DNA of 64,000 nt, taken from contig CAVROM010000011.1 in NCBI GenBank assembly GCA_963722815.1, positions 541,335 through 605,334 on the forward strand, written 5' to 3'. The stretch comes from DASQFQ01 sp963722815. GTDB lineage: Bacteria > Actinomycetota > Thermoleophilia > Solirubrobacterales > Solirubrobacteraceae. Numbering within the stretch: position 1 is the stretch's first letter; each line of letters opens with the position of its first letter. The notes under the pieces are model-generated. The model saw only the letters and a list, made by a program, of their open reading frames with translations, did not search any database and was not told where the DNA came from. Shown here in pieces: positions 29,629 to 37,998 of this stretch. The translations under genes were made by a program, and so were the position numbers.

Positions 29629-31137
29629 GTGGGGACAGCCGTACTGACAACGATGATCCCTGTTGCAATGATCATCTTCATGCAGATGCTCTTCTCAGAA
29701 CACCGGCGGCGTTGGGCGGCGCTCGCGGTGGTGTGCCTCGGGCAGTTGATGGTGGTCCTGGACGCGACGATCGTGAACGTCGCCCTCCCCGGCATCCAGG
29801 CCGACATGCGCTTCTCCCAGGCGAGCCTCACGTGGGTCCTCGACGCCTACATGATCGCCTTCGGCTCCTTCCTCCTCCTCGCCGGCCGCGTGGGCGACCT
29901 GATCGGTCGCAAGCGCGTGTTCCTCGCCGGCCTCGTCGTCTTCACCGGCGCCTCGGCGCTCTGCGGCCTCGCCGAAACGCAGGCCGAGCTGATCGCGGCG
30001 CGCTTCATCCAGGGCCTCGGCGGCGCGATCGCGTCGTCCGTGATCCTCGCGCTGATCGTCACCGAGTTCCGCGAGCCGCGCGAGCGCGCGGCGGCGATGA
30101 GCGTCTACACGTTCGTCGTCTCCAGCGGCGGCTCGATCGGCCTGCTGGCCGGCGGCTCGCTGACCGAGGCGCTCAGCTGGCACTGGATCTTCTTCATCAA
30201 CCTCCCGATCGGCGCCGTCGCCTTCGTGCTCGGCCGGATGCTGATCGAGGAGTCGCCCGCGCCCGGGCTGCAGCGCGGCGTCGACTGGCTCGGCGCGGTG
30301 CTGATGACCGGCGCGACGATGCTCGTGGTCTACGCGATCGTCAAGGCCGGCGACTTCGGCTGGGGCTCGGCGCACACGCTCGGCTTCGGCGGAGCGGGCC
30401 TCGCGCTGCTCGGCGCCTTCGCGGCGCTCGAGGCGCGCCTGCGGGATCCGATCTTCCCCCCACGGATCCTGCGGGTGCGCGGCCTCATGGCGAGCAGCGT
30501 GGTGCGCGGCTTCCTGATCACCGGCATGTTCTCGACGTTCGTGCTCGGCTCGCTGTACCTGGAGCGCGTGCGCGGCTACGGCGCGCTGCAGACCGGGCTC
30601 GCGTTCCTGCCGATGACGCTCGTGCTCGGCGCGCTCTCGGCCGGTCCGGCGGCGAAGCTGATGCGGCGCCTCGGCGCGACGCGCATGCTGATCACCGGGC
30701 TCGTGCTGATCATGTTCTCGCTGCTCGGCATGTCGCAGCTCGACGCCAACTCGGCCTACGCGCCCGACGTGCTCGTCCCGTTCCTGCTGCTCGGGCTGGG
30801 CGCCGGGCTCGCGTTCCTGCCGCTGATGACGCTCGCGATGGCCGAGGTGCCGAACACCGACGCGGGCCTGGCCTCGGGCATCGTCAACGCGTCGCTGCAG
30901 ATCTCGGCGGCGATCGGTATCGCGGCGCTCGGCACGATCGCCACCGACCGGGCGCAGTCGGAGGTCCAGGACGGCAGCGGCCTCGGGCACGCGCTCACCG
31001 CCGGCTACACGCTCGCGTGGGAGCTCGGCGCGCTGACGGTGCTGGCCGGGATCGCGATCGCGGCGACGCTGCTGCGGCGGCCCGGCGAGGGCGGCGGCCT
31101 GCGCCGGCGCTCACGGGAGGCGCTGGAGGCGGCTTAG
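29629..31137 (+). CDS. DHA2-family MFS multidrug exporter (EmrB/QacA-like)
   Basis: 502 residues with about 14 membrane helices, the DHA2 number. VVLDATIVNVALPGIQADM (helix 1 signature), LAGRVGDLIGRKRVFLAG (motif A) and the later FLPMTLVLGALSAGPAAKLM and DAGLASGIVNASLQISAAIG are characteristic. It would export drugs or toxic metabolites by proton antiport. The GTG at 29629 has GGGAGG 8 nt upstream; the first ~18 residues are hydrophobic and Met-rich, and the ATG at 29683 is an alternative start. It is divergent from marR. Its last 27 bases overlap a convergent small gene. Confidence 0.93.
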   Translation: MGTAVLTTMIPVAMIIFMQMLFSEHRRRWAALAVVCLGQLMVVLDATIVNVALPGIQADMRFSQASLTWVLDAYMIAFGSFLLLAGRVGDLIGRKRVFLAGLVVFTGASALCGLAETQAELIAARFIQGLGGAIASSVILALIVTEFREPRERAAAMSVYTFVVSSGGSIGLLAGGSLTEALSWHWIFFINLPIGAVAFVLGRMLIEESPAPGLQRGVDWLGAVLMTGATMLVVYAIVKAGDFGWGSAHTLGFGGAGLALLGAFAALEARLRDPIFPPRILRVRGLMASSVVRGFLITGMFSTFVLGSLYLERVRGYGALQTGLAFLPMTLVLGALSAGPAAKLMRRLGATRMLITGLVLIMFSLLGMSQLDANSAYAPDVLVPFLLLGLGAGLAFLPLMTLAMAEVPNTDAGLASGIVNASLQISAAIGIAALGTIATDRAQSEVQDGSGLGHALTAGYTLAWELGALTVLAGIAIAATLLRRPGEGGGLRRRSREALEAA

Positions 31138-31374
31138 GGCCGCTCGCCAGCGCCGGTCGCGGCGCTCGCGACGCTCGAGCGAGTCGCCGATGAGCCAGAA
31201 CATCGGCGGCCACAGGCCCACGAACAGGGCGCGTCGCTCGGCGTTGCCGCGCTCGTCCTGGTCGACGGTCTTGGCGCGGATCCACAGTCCGATGCACAGA
31301 TAGATGCTCGCGAGCGAGGCTGCGTGGTTGTGCCAGTCACGCAGCCCGGCGCGATAGAGAGCCTTGGTCAGCAT
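31111..31374 (-). CDS. Small hydrophobic protein, unknown function
   Basis: 87 residues with two hydrophobic stretches (HAASLASIYLCIGLWIRA and ALFVGLWPPMFWLIGDSL) and basic ends, suggesting a small membrane protein. No family is recognised. The ATG at 31374 is 6 nt downstream of TAGCGG, part of a palindromic divergent promoter shared with the gene at 31406. The 3' end overlaps the end of the exporter gene by 27 nt, tail to tail. Confidence 0.65.
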   Translation of the reverse strand: MLTKALYRAGLRDWHNHAASLASIYLCIGLWIRAKTVDQDERGNAERRALFVGLWPPMFWLIGDSLERRERRDRRWRAALSRLQRLP

Positions 31375-31380
31375 GCATGA

Positions 31381-31398
31381 CCGCTACCCGGGTAGCAC
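31381..31398. promoter_or_regulatory. Palindromic divergent promoter
   Basis: GCTACCCGGGTAGC (31383-31396) is a perfect palindrome. On the minus strand it forms TAGCGG (31386-31381), 6 nt from the ATG at 31374. On the plus strand it forms TAGCAC (31393-31398), 7 nt from the ATG at 31406. Both transcripts would be leaderless, with start codons only about 30 bp apart. Confidence 0.55.
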
Positions 31399-31405
31399 CG
31401 TGCGA

Positions 31406-32107
31406 ATGCCCGCCCGCCTGCCGCTCTCGCGCCGACTTGCCACGGCCAGCCGCTGGCCGTTCGGCGTCGCACTCACCTCGTGGCGCTACATGTGGCGCAC
31501 CGTGCCGATGCACCGCGCGGAGGACGAGGGCTCGTGGCCGGACGACGGGCCGCCCGATCTGCCCGGCGATGTGCGGCTCGACGAGGTGCTCCACCCGCCG
31601 GCCGGCGCGGGCCCGCTCTTCCGCCGCCGCTACCGCGGCCGCATCCGCGAGGCCGAGCTGAGCGCGCGCGAGCTGGTCGAGAAGATCAGCGACGACCTCG
31701 ACCTCGTCGCCCCGCGCGAGTTCGCGAGCTTCACCAAGGTGCGCGGCGAGAAGGGCGGGATGGAGGTCGGCGACGAGTACATCGTGCGCATGCCGGGGCC
31801 GTGGGACGGCCCGGTGCGCGTGATCGAGAAGACGCCGCAGTCGTTCCGCTTCGTGACGCTCGAGGGGCATCTCGAGGCCGGCCAGATCCGCTTCCAGGCG
31901 CGCGACGGCGAGCTGCTCGAGTTCACGATCGAGTCGTGGGCGCGCGCCGGCGACCGGCTCTCCAACCTCCTGTTCGATCAGCTGCGGATGAGCAAGGAGA
32001 TCCAGCTGCACATGTGGACGTCGACCATCCAGCGCGTCGCCGAGCTGTCGGGCGGCCGCCTCACCGGCGGCATCGAGATCCGCACGCGCCGTGTCGAACA
32101 GGACTGA
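31406..32107 (+). CDS. SRPBCC-like protein, unknown function
   Basis: 233 residues from the ATG at 31406 (a longer frame to 31364 exists but overlaps the divergent gene). FRRRYRGRIREAELSARELV, VGDEYIVRMPGPWDGPVRVI and SFRFVTLEGHLEAGQIRFQA, followed by a long C-terminal helix, suggest a START/SRPBCC helix-grip fold with a hydrophobic pocket. The DUF1990-like protein that follows overlaps it by 17 nt, and both share the HxE..GxIxF-type late strand, so they probably act together. The ligand and reaction are unknown. Confidence 0.65.
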   Translation: MPARLPLSRRLATASRWPFGVALTSWRYMWRTVPMHRAEDEGSWPDDGPPDLPGDVRLDEVLHPPAGAGPLFRRRYRGRIREAELSARELVEKISDDLDLVAPREFASFTKVRGEKGGMEVGDEYIVRMPGPWDGPVRVIEKTPQSFRFVTLEGHLEAGQIRFQARDGELLEFTIESWARAGDRLSNLLFDQLRMSKEIQLHMWTSTIQRVAELSGGRLTGGIEIRTRRVEQD

Positions 32108-32753
32108 GCGCCGGCTGCGCGGCCTGCGCGAGAAGGGGCTGAACTTCGAGCCGCGGCCGGTCGAGGAGTACACCCCGGCGCGCGGCTGGCACGCCGACGC
32201 GCTCAGCCAGCCGCTGCCCCGCGGCTCGTGGGAGGCCGCGCGGCGGCTGGTCGAGGCGTACTGCATGGCCGACCCTGCGCTGGTGCACGCGACGTGGGAC
32301 CACGACGCGCCGCTGCTGGGCCGCGACATGCTGCTGAAGCTGCGGCTCTACCGCGTGCTCAGCGTCTACGCGGGCGTGCGCGTGACGCGCGTGTGGGACG
32401 AGACGCGCGGCGGCGAGCGCGTGTTCGGCTTCGAGTACGGGACGCTCACCGGCCACGTCGAGCGCGGTCGCATGGACTACGAGGTGCGCGAGCGGGGCGA
32501 CGGCGAGGTCGACTTCCGCATCCACGCCCACTCGCGCCCGTCCGGCGAGGGGCTGCCTTGGGTGCGGCTCGGCTTCCGGCTGTTCGGGCGCCGCGAGCAG
32601 CTGCGCTTCTACGCGCGCTGCTGCGAGCGGATCGCGCGGCTGAGCGCGCGCGAGCTCGGCCTCCCGGACGATCCGCCGCCGCCCGCCTCCCGGATCGAGT
32701 CAGCCGACACGCCTGACGTCGGGCCGCTGCCCGAGCGCCTCACGGACTCCTAG
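32091..32753 (+). CDS. DUF1990 family protein
   Basis: 220 residues from the GTG at 32091. FEYGTLTGHVERGRMDYEVR and DFRIHAHSRPSGEGLPWVRL are the core strands and late His/Arg segment of DUF1990, a family of unknown function with an SRPBCC-like fold. It overlaps the preceding gene by 17 nt (same operon), and its stop overlaps the convergent malic enzyme stop by 4 nt. The N-terminal PRPVEEYTPARGWHADAL replaces the usual start of the family. Confidence 0.7.
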   Translation: MSNRTERRLRGLREKGLNFEPRPVEEYTPARGWHADALSQPLPRGSWEAARRLVEAYCMADPALVHATWDHDAPLLGRDMLLKLRLYRVLSVYAGVRVTRVWDETRGGERVFGFEYGTLTGHVERGRMDYEVRERGDGEVDFRIHAHSRPSGEGLPWVRLGFRLFGRREQLRFYARCCERIARLSARELGLPDDPPPPASRIESADTPDVGPLPERLTDS

Positions 32754-34219
32754 GGGAGCGCCTCGATCGGCGTCGCCGGCTCGCGGTCCGGCTCGTGCTT
32801 GCGCCGCGCCACGCCGCTGGCGACCGCCGCCGCGGCCACGCCCTCCGCCACCGCCGATGCGACCTTGCGGTTGAAGACGCTGGGGATGATGTAGTCGGGG
32901 TGCAGCTCCTCGGCGGGGATGACGGCCGCGATCGCCTGCGCGGCGGCGAGCTTCATCTCCTCGTTGATCGTGCGCGCGCGCACCTCGAGCGCGCCCTTGA
33001 AGACGCCCGGGAACGCGAGCACGTTGTTGATCTGGTTCGGATAGTCGCTGCGCCCGGTCGCCATGATCGCGACGTCGCCGCGCACCTCCTCCGGCCGCAC
33101 CTCCGGGGTCGGGTTGGCCATCGCGAACACGATCGCGCCGGGCGCCATCGCGCGCACCGCCTCGGGCGAGACGGCGCCGGGGCCGGAGACGCCGAGCAGC
33201 ACGTCGGCGCCGGCCAGCACCTCGTTCGCGACGCCGGTGAGGCCGCGCTTGTTGGTGCGGGCGGCGAGCTCGGCCTGCGCGGGCGTGAGCCAGTCGGCGC
33301 CCACGTGCAGCGCGCCGGGCCGGTCGCAGACGATGATGTCGCCGACGCCCTGGGCGAGCATGATCTCCGTGCACGCGATGCCGGCGGCGCCGGCCCCGAC
33401 CACGACCACGGTGGTGTCCTCCGGCCGCTTGCCGACCACCCGCAGCGCGTTGAGCAGCGCCGCAAGCACCACGATCGCCGTGCCGTGCTGGTCGTCGTGA
33501 AAGACCGGAATGTCGAGTTCCGCTCGCAGCCGCCGCTCGATCTCGAAGCACCGCGGCGCCGCGATGTCCTCGAGGTTGATGCCGCCGAACGTCGGCGCCG
33601 CGGCCTTCACGAACGCGACGATCTCGTCGACGTCGGTGGTGTCGATGCAGAGCGGGAAGGCGTCGACGCCGGCGAACTCCTTGAACAGCATCGCCTTGCC
33701 CTCCATCACCGGCATCGCCGCCGCCGGGCCGATGTCGCCGAGGCCGAGCACCGCGGTGCCGTCGGACACGACGGCGACGCAATTGCCCTTGATCGTCAGC
33801 GCCCACGCCGCGGTCGGGTCGTCGTGGATCGCGGAGGAGACCCGCGCGACGCCGGGCGTGTAGGCCATGCTCAGGTCGTCGCGGGTCTTGAGCGGCAACT
33901 TCGAGCGGATCTCGATCTTGCCGCCCTTGTGCATCAGGAAGGTGCGGTCGGAGACGCTGTCGACGTGCACGCCCGCGAGCGCCCTGACGGCCCGGACCAC
34001 CGCCTCGGCGTGCTCCGAGTCGCCGCAGGACACGGTGACGTCGCGCACGACGCGGTCGCCTTCGACACGCACCAGGTCGATCGCGCCGAGCAGCCCGTCG
34101 GCCTCCGCGATCGCGTGCGCGACGTCCGCGAAGACGGTGCCCTGTTGCGGCAGATGCAGCCGCATGGTGAAGCTGTAGGACGCCGAGGGCTGGATCCGCG
34201 GCGACACTCCGTCAGCCAT
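32750..34219 (-). CDS. NAD(P)-dependent malic enzyme with N-terminal ACT-like domain
   Basis: 489 residues. Residues ~12-95 (SYSFTMRLHLPQQGTVFADV, VDSVSDRTFLMHKGGKIEI) look like an ACT regulatory domain. The catalytic part has MAYTPGVARVS, GTAVLGLGDIGP, FHDDQHGTAIV, the NAD loop VVVGAGAAGIA and NQINNVLAFPGVF. It converts malate to pyruvate and CO2, feeding gluconeogenesis and lipid synthesis. The ATG at 34219 is 7 nt from TACGGT (34232-34227, minus), so the mRNA is probably leaderless; a start 9 nt upstream is also open. The ACT domain suggests allosteric control. Confidence 0.93.
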   Translation of the reverse strand: MADGVSPRIQPSASYSFTMRLHLPQQGTVFADVAHAIAEADGLLGAIDLVRVEGDRVVRDVTVSCGDSEHAEAVVRAVRALAGVHVDSVSDRTFLMHKGGKIEIRSKLPLKTRDDLSMAYTPGVARVSSAIHDDPTAAWALTIKGNCVAVVSDGTAVLGLGDIGPAAAMPVMEGKAMLFKEFAGVDAFPLCIDTTDVDEIVAFVKAAAPTFGGINLEDIAAPRCFEIERRLRAELDIPVFHDDQHGTAIVVLAALLNALRVVGKRPEDTTVVVVGAGAAGIACTEIMLAQGVGDIIVCDRPGALHVGADWLTPAQAELAARTNKRGLTGVANEVLAGADVLLGVSGPGAVSPEAVRAMAPGAIVFAMANPTPEVRPEEVRGDVAIMATGRSDYPNQINNVLAFPGVFKGALEVRARTINEEMKLAAAQAIAAVIPAEELHPDYIIPSVFNRKVASAVAEGVAAAAVASGVARRKHEPDREPATPIEALP

Positions 34220-34488
34220 GCGCTGCACCGTATCGCTCCGATGCAGCGCGGGACGCGCCGCCGCCGGCCCGCCCCGGCGGCAGCGCGATTAGCCCGAGCC
34301 AAACGCACCCGCGGCCTGGAGGGCATGCGGAAGCGCTTTCACACCATAGTCAAGGGCCGATGATCGGTCAACAGTTTCAACCAATCCTCAGGAATCGGCC
34401 ACCAGTGTCCGCTTAGAGACCATTGGACGTTGGTTGGATGGTCTGCCGCCGTGAAGTGAGAGACTGTGCACCTTGCCTGGAGGGCAAC
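34220..34488. other. Intergenic region with lower GC and a LacI-like site
   Basis: Between divergent malic enzyme and the RTX/MopE-like gene. GGAAGCGCTTTC at 34329-34340 is a near-perfect palindrome with an AGCGCT core. Bases ~34340-34470 are noticeably less GC-rich than the surroundings and carry the inverted arms AGACCAT / ATGGTCT (about 34416-34443). No protein gene or mobile element was recognised here. Confidence 0.4.
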
Positions 34489-34589
34489 CCACGATCCGCG
34501 GGTCGTGGTGCAGAAGGATTCTGCGGGCGCAGGTCGGTCGCGCCTTCGGGCGCGGCCGCCAGCGTCTGCCCCCGGGCGGTTGCAACCGC
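34489..34589 (+). ncRNA. Candidate structured 5' leader of the RTX/MopE-like operon
   Basis: Four successive hairpins precede the start codon at 34616: CCACGATCCGCGGGTCGTGG (34489-34508); CAGAAGGATTCTG (34511-34523); a 9-bp stem from 34536 to 34557 closed by a C(UUCG)G tetraloop; and GCGGTTGCAACCGC (34576-34589). AGAGGA then lies about 8 nt before the ATG. The order of stems resembles a regulatory leader, but I do not recognise a known riboswitch. Confidence 0.45.
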
Positions 34590-34615
34590 GTGCGGAGATC
34601 GAAGAGGATGCGCGC

Positions 34616-35803
34616 ATGGGCGCAGCCGCTCGCTCGCTCGCCATCGCCGCTCTGGGCCTCGCGTTGCTGCCGGGCGCCGCGCTCGGCGCCAGCGTCAACC
34701 GTGACACCGAGACCGGTGTCCTCACAATCGTCGACGACGACAACAACGCCGTCGACGACACCATCGCCGTCGAGCGCATCGGCGGGATCACCGACCAGGT
34801 CCGCGGCGCCGGGCTGACCAACGACAGCAGCGACTGCACGACGGCAGGCGCGGCGATCAACTGCCCGCTGAGCACGAGCGTCGCGGTCAACCTCGGCGGC
34901 GGCAACGACCGCTTCGGCGCCATCGCCATGCCGGTCCCGATCAGCGTCGCGGGCGGGCCGGGCAACGATGACATCGCCACCAGCGGCGGCCCGGACGTGC
35001 TCGCCGGCGGCCCGGGCGACGACATCCTGAAGGGCAACTCCGGCGTCGACGACTACTTCGGCGAGGCGGGCAACGACACGATCAACTCGTTCGACCGGAA
35101 CCCGGAACGGGTCTCCTGCGGCGCCGGCACGGACGTGGCGCTCAACGACTTCGTGGACATCATCGCCGAGTGCGAGCGCGGGGCGGACGGCGACCGCGAC
35201 GGCTTCAGCTCCGCGGTCGACTGCAACGACAGCGCCGCGAACATCTTCCCGGGCGCGCCCGAGGTGTTCGACAACGGCGTCGACGAGAACTGCGACGGCC
35301 GCGACAACCCGAACCTGGACCGCGACCGCGACGGCTTCCCCCAGCCCGCCGACTGCGACGACGGCAACGCGAAGATCCACCCGGGCGCGCTCGAGGTCCG
35401 CGGCAACCGGGTGGACGAGAACTGCGACCGTCGCGCGGAGCCGTTCGCCCAGCTCGACGCCGTCGTCTCCAACCAGTGGGTGGTGACCGCCGGCTTCGCG
35501 CGGCTGACCCAGCTGGTCGTGCACAACGCGCCGAAGGGTGCGCGGATCGCGCTGACCTGCAAGGGCCGCGGGTGCCCGTCGCGGAAGACCACCCGCCGCA
35601 CCGTCAAGCGAGCGCTCCAGAAGGTCGTGCTGCACCGTGCCTTCCGGCGCGCGCGCCTGCGCTTCGGGACGCGCCTGACGCTGCGCATCACCGCGGCGGG
35701 GACGATCGGGCGCACCTACACGTACGTGGTCAAGCGCGGCCAGCTGCCGGTCAAGACGACCGTCTGCCGCGCGCCCGGGCAATCGAGGGGCCGGTCGTGC
35801 TGA
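34616..35803 (+). CDS. Secreted RTX-like protein with two MopE-type metal-binding motifs
   Basis: 395 residues with a signal peptide (MGAAARSLAIAALGLALLPG). Residues ~95-160 carry RTX-like Gly/Asp repeats (GGPGNDDIA, GGPGDDILKG, EAGNDTINS) expected to bind calcium. Residues ~185-270 carry two tandem motifs of the MopE kind: DGDRDGFSSAVDCNDSAANI then DNGVDENCDG, and RDRDGFPQPADCDDGNAKIH then GNRVDENCD. The C-terminal ~110 residues are basic, with LTCKGRGCPSRKTTRR, a Cys-paired module also present in the next gene. SD AGAGGA at 34602-34607 supports this start. It is probably a wall-associated or secreted Ca/Cu-binding protein. Confidence 0.75.
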   Translation: MGAAARSLAIAALGLALLPGAALGASVNRDTETGVLTIVDDDNNAVDDTIAVERIGGITDQVRGAGLTNDSSDCTTAGAAINCPLSTSVAVNLGGGNDRFGAIAMPVPISVAGGPGNDDIATSGGPDVLAGGPGDDILKGNSGVDDYFGEAGNDTINSFDRNPERVSCGAGTDVALNDFVDIIAECERGADGDRDGFSSAVDCNDSAANIFPGAPEVFDNGVDENCDGRDNPNLDRDRDGFPQPADCDDGNAKIHPGALEVRGNRVDENCDRRAEPFAQLDAVVSNQWVVTAGFARLTQLVVHNAPKGARIALTCKGRGCPSRKTTRRTVKRALQKVVLHRAFRRARLRFGTRLTLRITAAGTIGRTYTYVVKRGQLPVKTTVCRAPGQSRGRSC

Positions 35804-36924
35804 AGCTGCTGCTCGTCCTCAGTGCCGTCCTTCTGCTTGCGCCCGCGACCGCGGCGGCCGACGGGACGTTCAGCGTCTCGGGCACGACGATCGTCTACAG
35901 CGGCGACGCCGGCGTCGACCAGATCGCCGGCTTCGACACTGGCACGACCATCCGCTTCACCCGCTTCGGCGGCGCCGACCTCGGCGGTGGCGACCCGTGC
36001 ATCATCAGCCCGGATCAGCAGAGCGTCGACTGCCCGAAGGCCGGGATGACGGCCGTGGTGCTGAACCTCGGCGCGGGCGACGACGTTGCCGCCGTGGCCG
36101 CGAGCGTCACGCTGCCGGTGATCTTCGACGGCGGCGCCGGCCGCGACGGGCTGTTCGGCGGCGGCGGCGTCGACATCTTCAACGGCGGCTCCGAGGACGA
36201 CAACATCATCTCCCGCGACGACCGCGCCGAGCAGGTGGACTGCGGCTCCGGCCACGACACCGCGATCAGCGACGACGGCGACACGCGGAGCTCGTGCGAG
36301 GAGATCGAGGGCGACGCCGACGGCGACGGCGTGCGCCGCCCCGCCGACTGCGACGACACCAACCCCGGGATCCACCCGGGCGCCGTGGACACGCCGGACG
36401 ATCGCGTCGACCAGGACTGCTCCGGCACCGACGCGACGAACCTCGACGTCGACGGCGACGGCTCCCCCCGGCCGCAGGACTGCAACGACGCCGACCGCGC
36501 GATCCACCCGGGCGCCCGCGAGGTGGTCGGCAACGGCGTGGACGAGAACTGCGACACGGAGATCGCGCCCTTCCCGGCGCTGCCCGGCATCGTCGGCAAC
36601 CTGTGGACGGCGTCCGGCTCGCGCACCGTCAATCTGAAGCTGACCGCCACGGACTTCCCGAAGGGCACGCGGATCGAGCTGCGCTGCTCCGGCTCGGGCT
36701 GCCCGTCGCGCAAGCTGACGCGGCGGGTGCGGCGGAGCCGCTCGACCGTGAACCTCCACTCGTTCCTCGGCACGCGGCGGCTCGGGCGCGGCGCCCGCGT
36801 CGAGCTACGGTTCTCGCGCGCGGGCCGCATCGGCCGCGTGCACCGCTTCCGGATGGGCCGCCCCGGAGTTCCCAGCGTCGACTTCCGCTGCCGCCCGCCG
36901 CGCGGCCGGATCCGCGACTGCTGA
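35797..36924 (+). CDS. Secreted RTX-like/MopE-like protein, paralogue of the preceding gene
   Basis: 375 residues from the GTG at 35797, overlapping the previous stop by 7 nt (coupled translation, GAGGGG upstream). It has a signal peptide (VLKLLLVLSAVLLLAPATAA) and the same order of parts: Gly/Asp repeats (LGAGDDVA, GGAGRDGLFGGGGVD), two MopE-like motifs (DGDGVRRPADCDDTNPGIHP, DGDGSPRPQDCNDADRAIHP then GNGVDENCD) and the basic module with LRCSGSGCPSRKLTRR. It is a tandem duplicate that has diverged strongly outside the motifs. Its last 120 bases overlap the convergent phosphatase gene. Confidence 0.75.
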   Translation: MLKLLLVLSAVLLLAPATAAADGTFSVSGTTIVYSGDAGVDQIAGFDTGTTIRFTRFGGADLGGGDPCIISPDQQSVDCPKAGMTAVVLNLGAGDDVAAVAASVTLPVIFDGGAGRDGLFGGGGVDIFNGGSEDDNIISRDDRAEQVDCGSGHDTAISDDGDTRSSCEEIEGDADGDGVRRPADCDDTNPGIHPGAVDTPDDRVDQDCSGTDATNLDVDGDGSPRPQDCNDADRAIHPGAREVVGNGVDENCDTEIAPFPALPGIVGNLWTASGSRTVNLKLTATDFPKGTRIELRCSGSGCPSRKLTRRVRRSRSTVNLHSFLGTRRLGRGARVELRFSRAGRIGRVHRFRMGRPGVPSVDFRCRPPRGRIRDC

Positions 36925-37986
36925 CGCGGCGCCTCCGCTCTCGTACCACTGCTCCGTGAAGCGCGGCCGGACCGCGACGACGCACAGGTCGTCCGGGAGC
37001 GAGCCGCGGGAGAACGCCTGGGCGGCGCGGGTGAGGTGCTCGACGGCCTCGTCGGGCGCGGCGCCGTCGAGCTCCTTCAAGAAGAGCCCGATGCGGCTCT
37101 CGCCGAACGGCTGGAAGCTGCGGCCGGGCGGTCGCGCGTCGGTCAGCCCGTCGGTGTAGAGCAGGATCCCGCCGGCGGGAAGCGCGGCGTGGCCGACCTC
37201 GAGCTCGGCGATCTCGGGCGCGATGCCGAGCGGGTGCCCGGTTGGCAGATGCCCGAGCGGCTCCCCGTCGTCCAGCGCGACCGGAGGCGGATGGCCCGCC
37301 GACGCCCACGTCAGCGTCATGTCCGGCTTGACCACGACGCACAGCATCGTGATGAACTGCGCCGACGCGCCGTGCTGGTGCACGAGCTCCGTGTTGACCG
37401 TCCGCAGGATCGCCGCCGGATCGTCGAGGTAGGGCGCGCAGGCGGTGACCATCGCGCGCACGAAGATCGAGCGCCGCGCGGCCGTCAACCCCTTGCCGAC
37501 GACGTCGCCGATCACGAGCACGGCGGCGCCGTTGCGCGCCTCGGCCACCTGGTAGAAGTCGCCCGAGACGCCGGCCTGGGCGGGGATGTACCGGCTCGCC
37601 AGCTCGAGCAGCGGCAGCGACGGCGGCTTGCGCGGGGCCAGCACGTCCTGGAGCGGCCGGATCCGCTGCAGCTCGGCATCCGCTCGCCGGGCGCGCTCGG
37701 CGAGCGCCGATACCAACCAGGCCGTCAGCCCCAACAGCGCCAGCTGGGCGGCGGCGACGAGCAGGTCGCCGTCGTCCGACAGCACCGCGTCAACCGCGAT
37801 GACCGCGCCGGCGAGCGCCGCGACGATCAGCGCCCAGCGGCGCCCGAACCAGAGCCCGGCGGCGAGCACCGGCACGAGCTCGAAGGGCGGCAGATCCGGC
37901 ATCACCAGGAGCCGCAGCGCGCCGCAGGCGAGCAGCAACGCCGCGACGGCGCCGATGCGCAGGTCTCTCCGCTCGTCGGGAGTCAC
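36805..37986 (-). CDS. Membrane SpoIIE-type PP2C phosphatase
   Basis: 393 residues. About four membrane helices occupy residues 10-95, then a helical linker (LAERARRADAELQRIRPLQD) and the phosphatase domain with metal-binding motifs GVSGDFYQV, VIGDVVGKGLTAA, LLYTDGLTDARP and DDLCVVAVRP. Such proteins dephosphorylate anti-sigma-antagonist proteins in stress-response partner switches; no such partner is in the window. The GTG at 37986 is 6 nt from TAGCCT (37998-37993), a -10 whose TAG is also the stop codon of the upstream ATPase gene. The ~55-residue tail past the core is antisense to the end of the neighbouring gene. Confidence 0.87.
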   Translation of the reverse strand: MTPDERRDLRIGAVAALLLACGALRLLVMPDLPPFELVPVLAAGLWFGRRWALIVAALAGAVIAVDAVLSDDGDLLVAAAQLALLGLTAWLVSALAERARRADAELQRIRPLQDVLAPRKPPSLPLLELASRYIPAQAGVSGDFYQVAEARNGAAVLVIGDVVGKGLTAARRSIFVRAMVTACAPYLDDPAAILRTVNTELVHQHGASAQFITMLCVVVKPDMTLTWASAGHPPPVALDDGEPLGHLPTGHPLGIAPEIAELEVGHAALPAGGILLYTDGLTDARPPGRSFQPFGESRIGLFLKELDGAAPDEAVEHLTRAAQAFSRGSLPDDLCVVAVRPRFTEQWYESGGAASAVADPAARRAAAEVDAGNSGAAHPEAVHAADAARAREP

Positions 37987-37992
37987 GAGCGC

Positions 37993-37998
37993 AGGCTA
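37993..37998 (-). promoter_or_regulatory. -10 box of the phosphatase gene, overlapping the ATPase stop codon
   Basis: TAGCCT on the minus strand. Its first three bases are the stop TAG (37998-37996) of the AAA ATPase gene, and 6 nt separate it from the GTG start at 37986. It would give the phosphatase an independent leaderless transcript. Confidence 0.45.

Noticed and set aside
34339..34470. Lower-GC stretch as remnant of an insertion sequence
   Set aside because: No terminal inverted repeats, no transposase pieces on either strand; a promoter region explains it.
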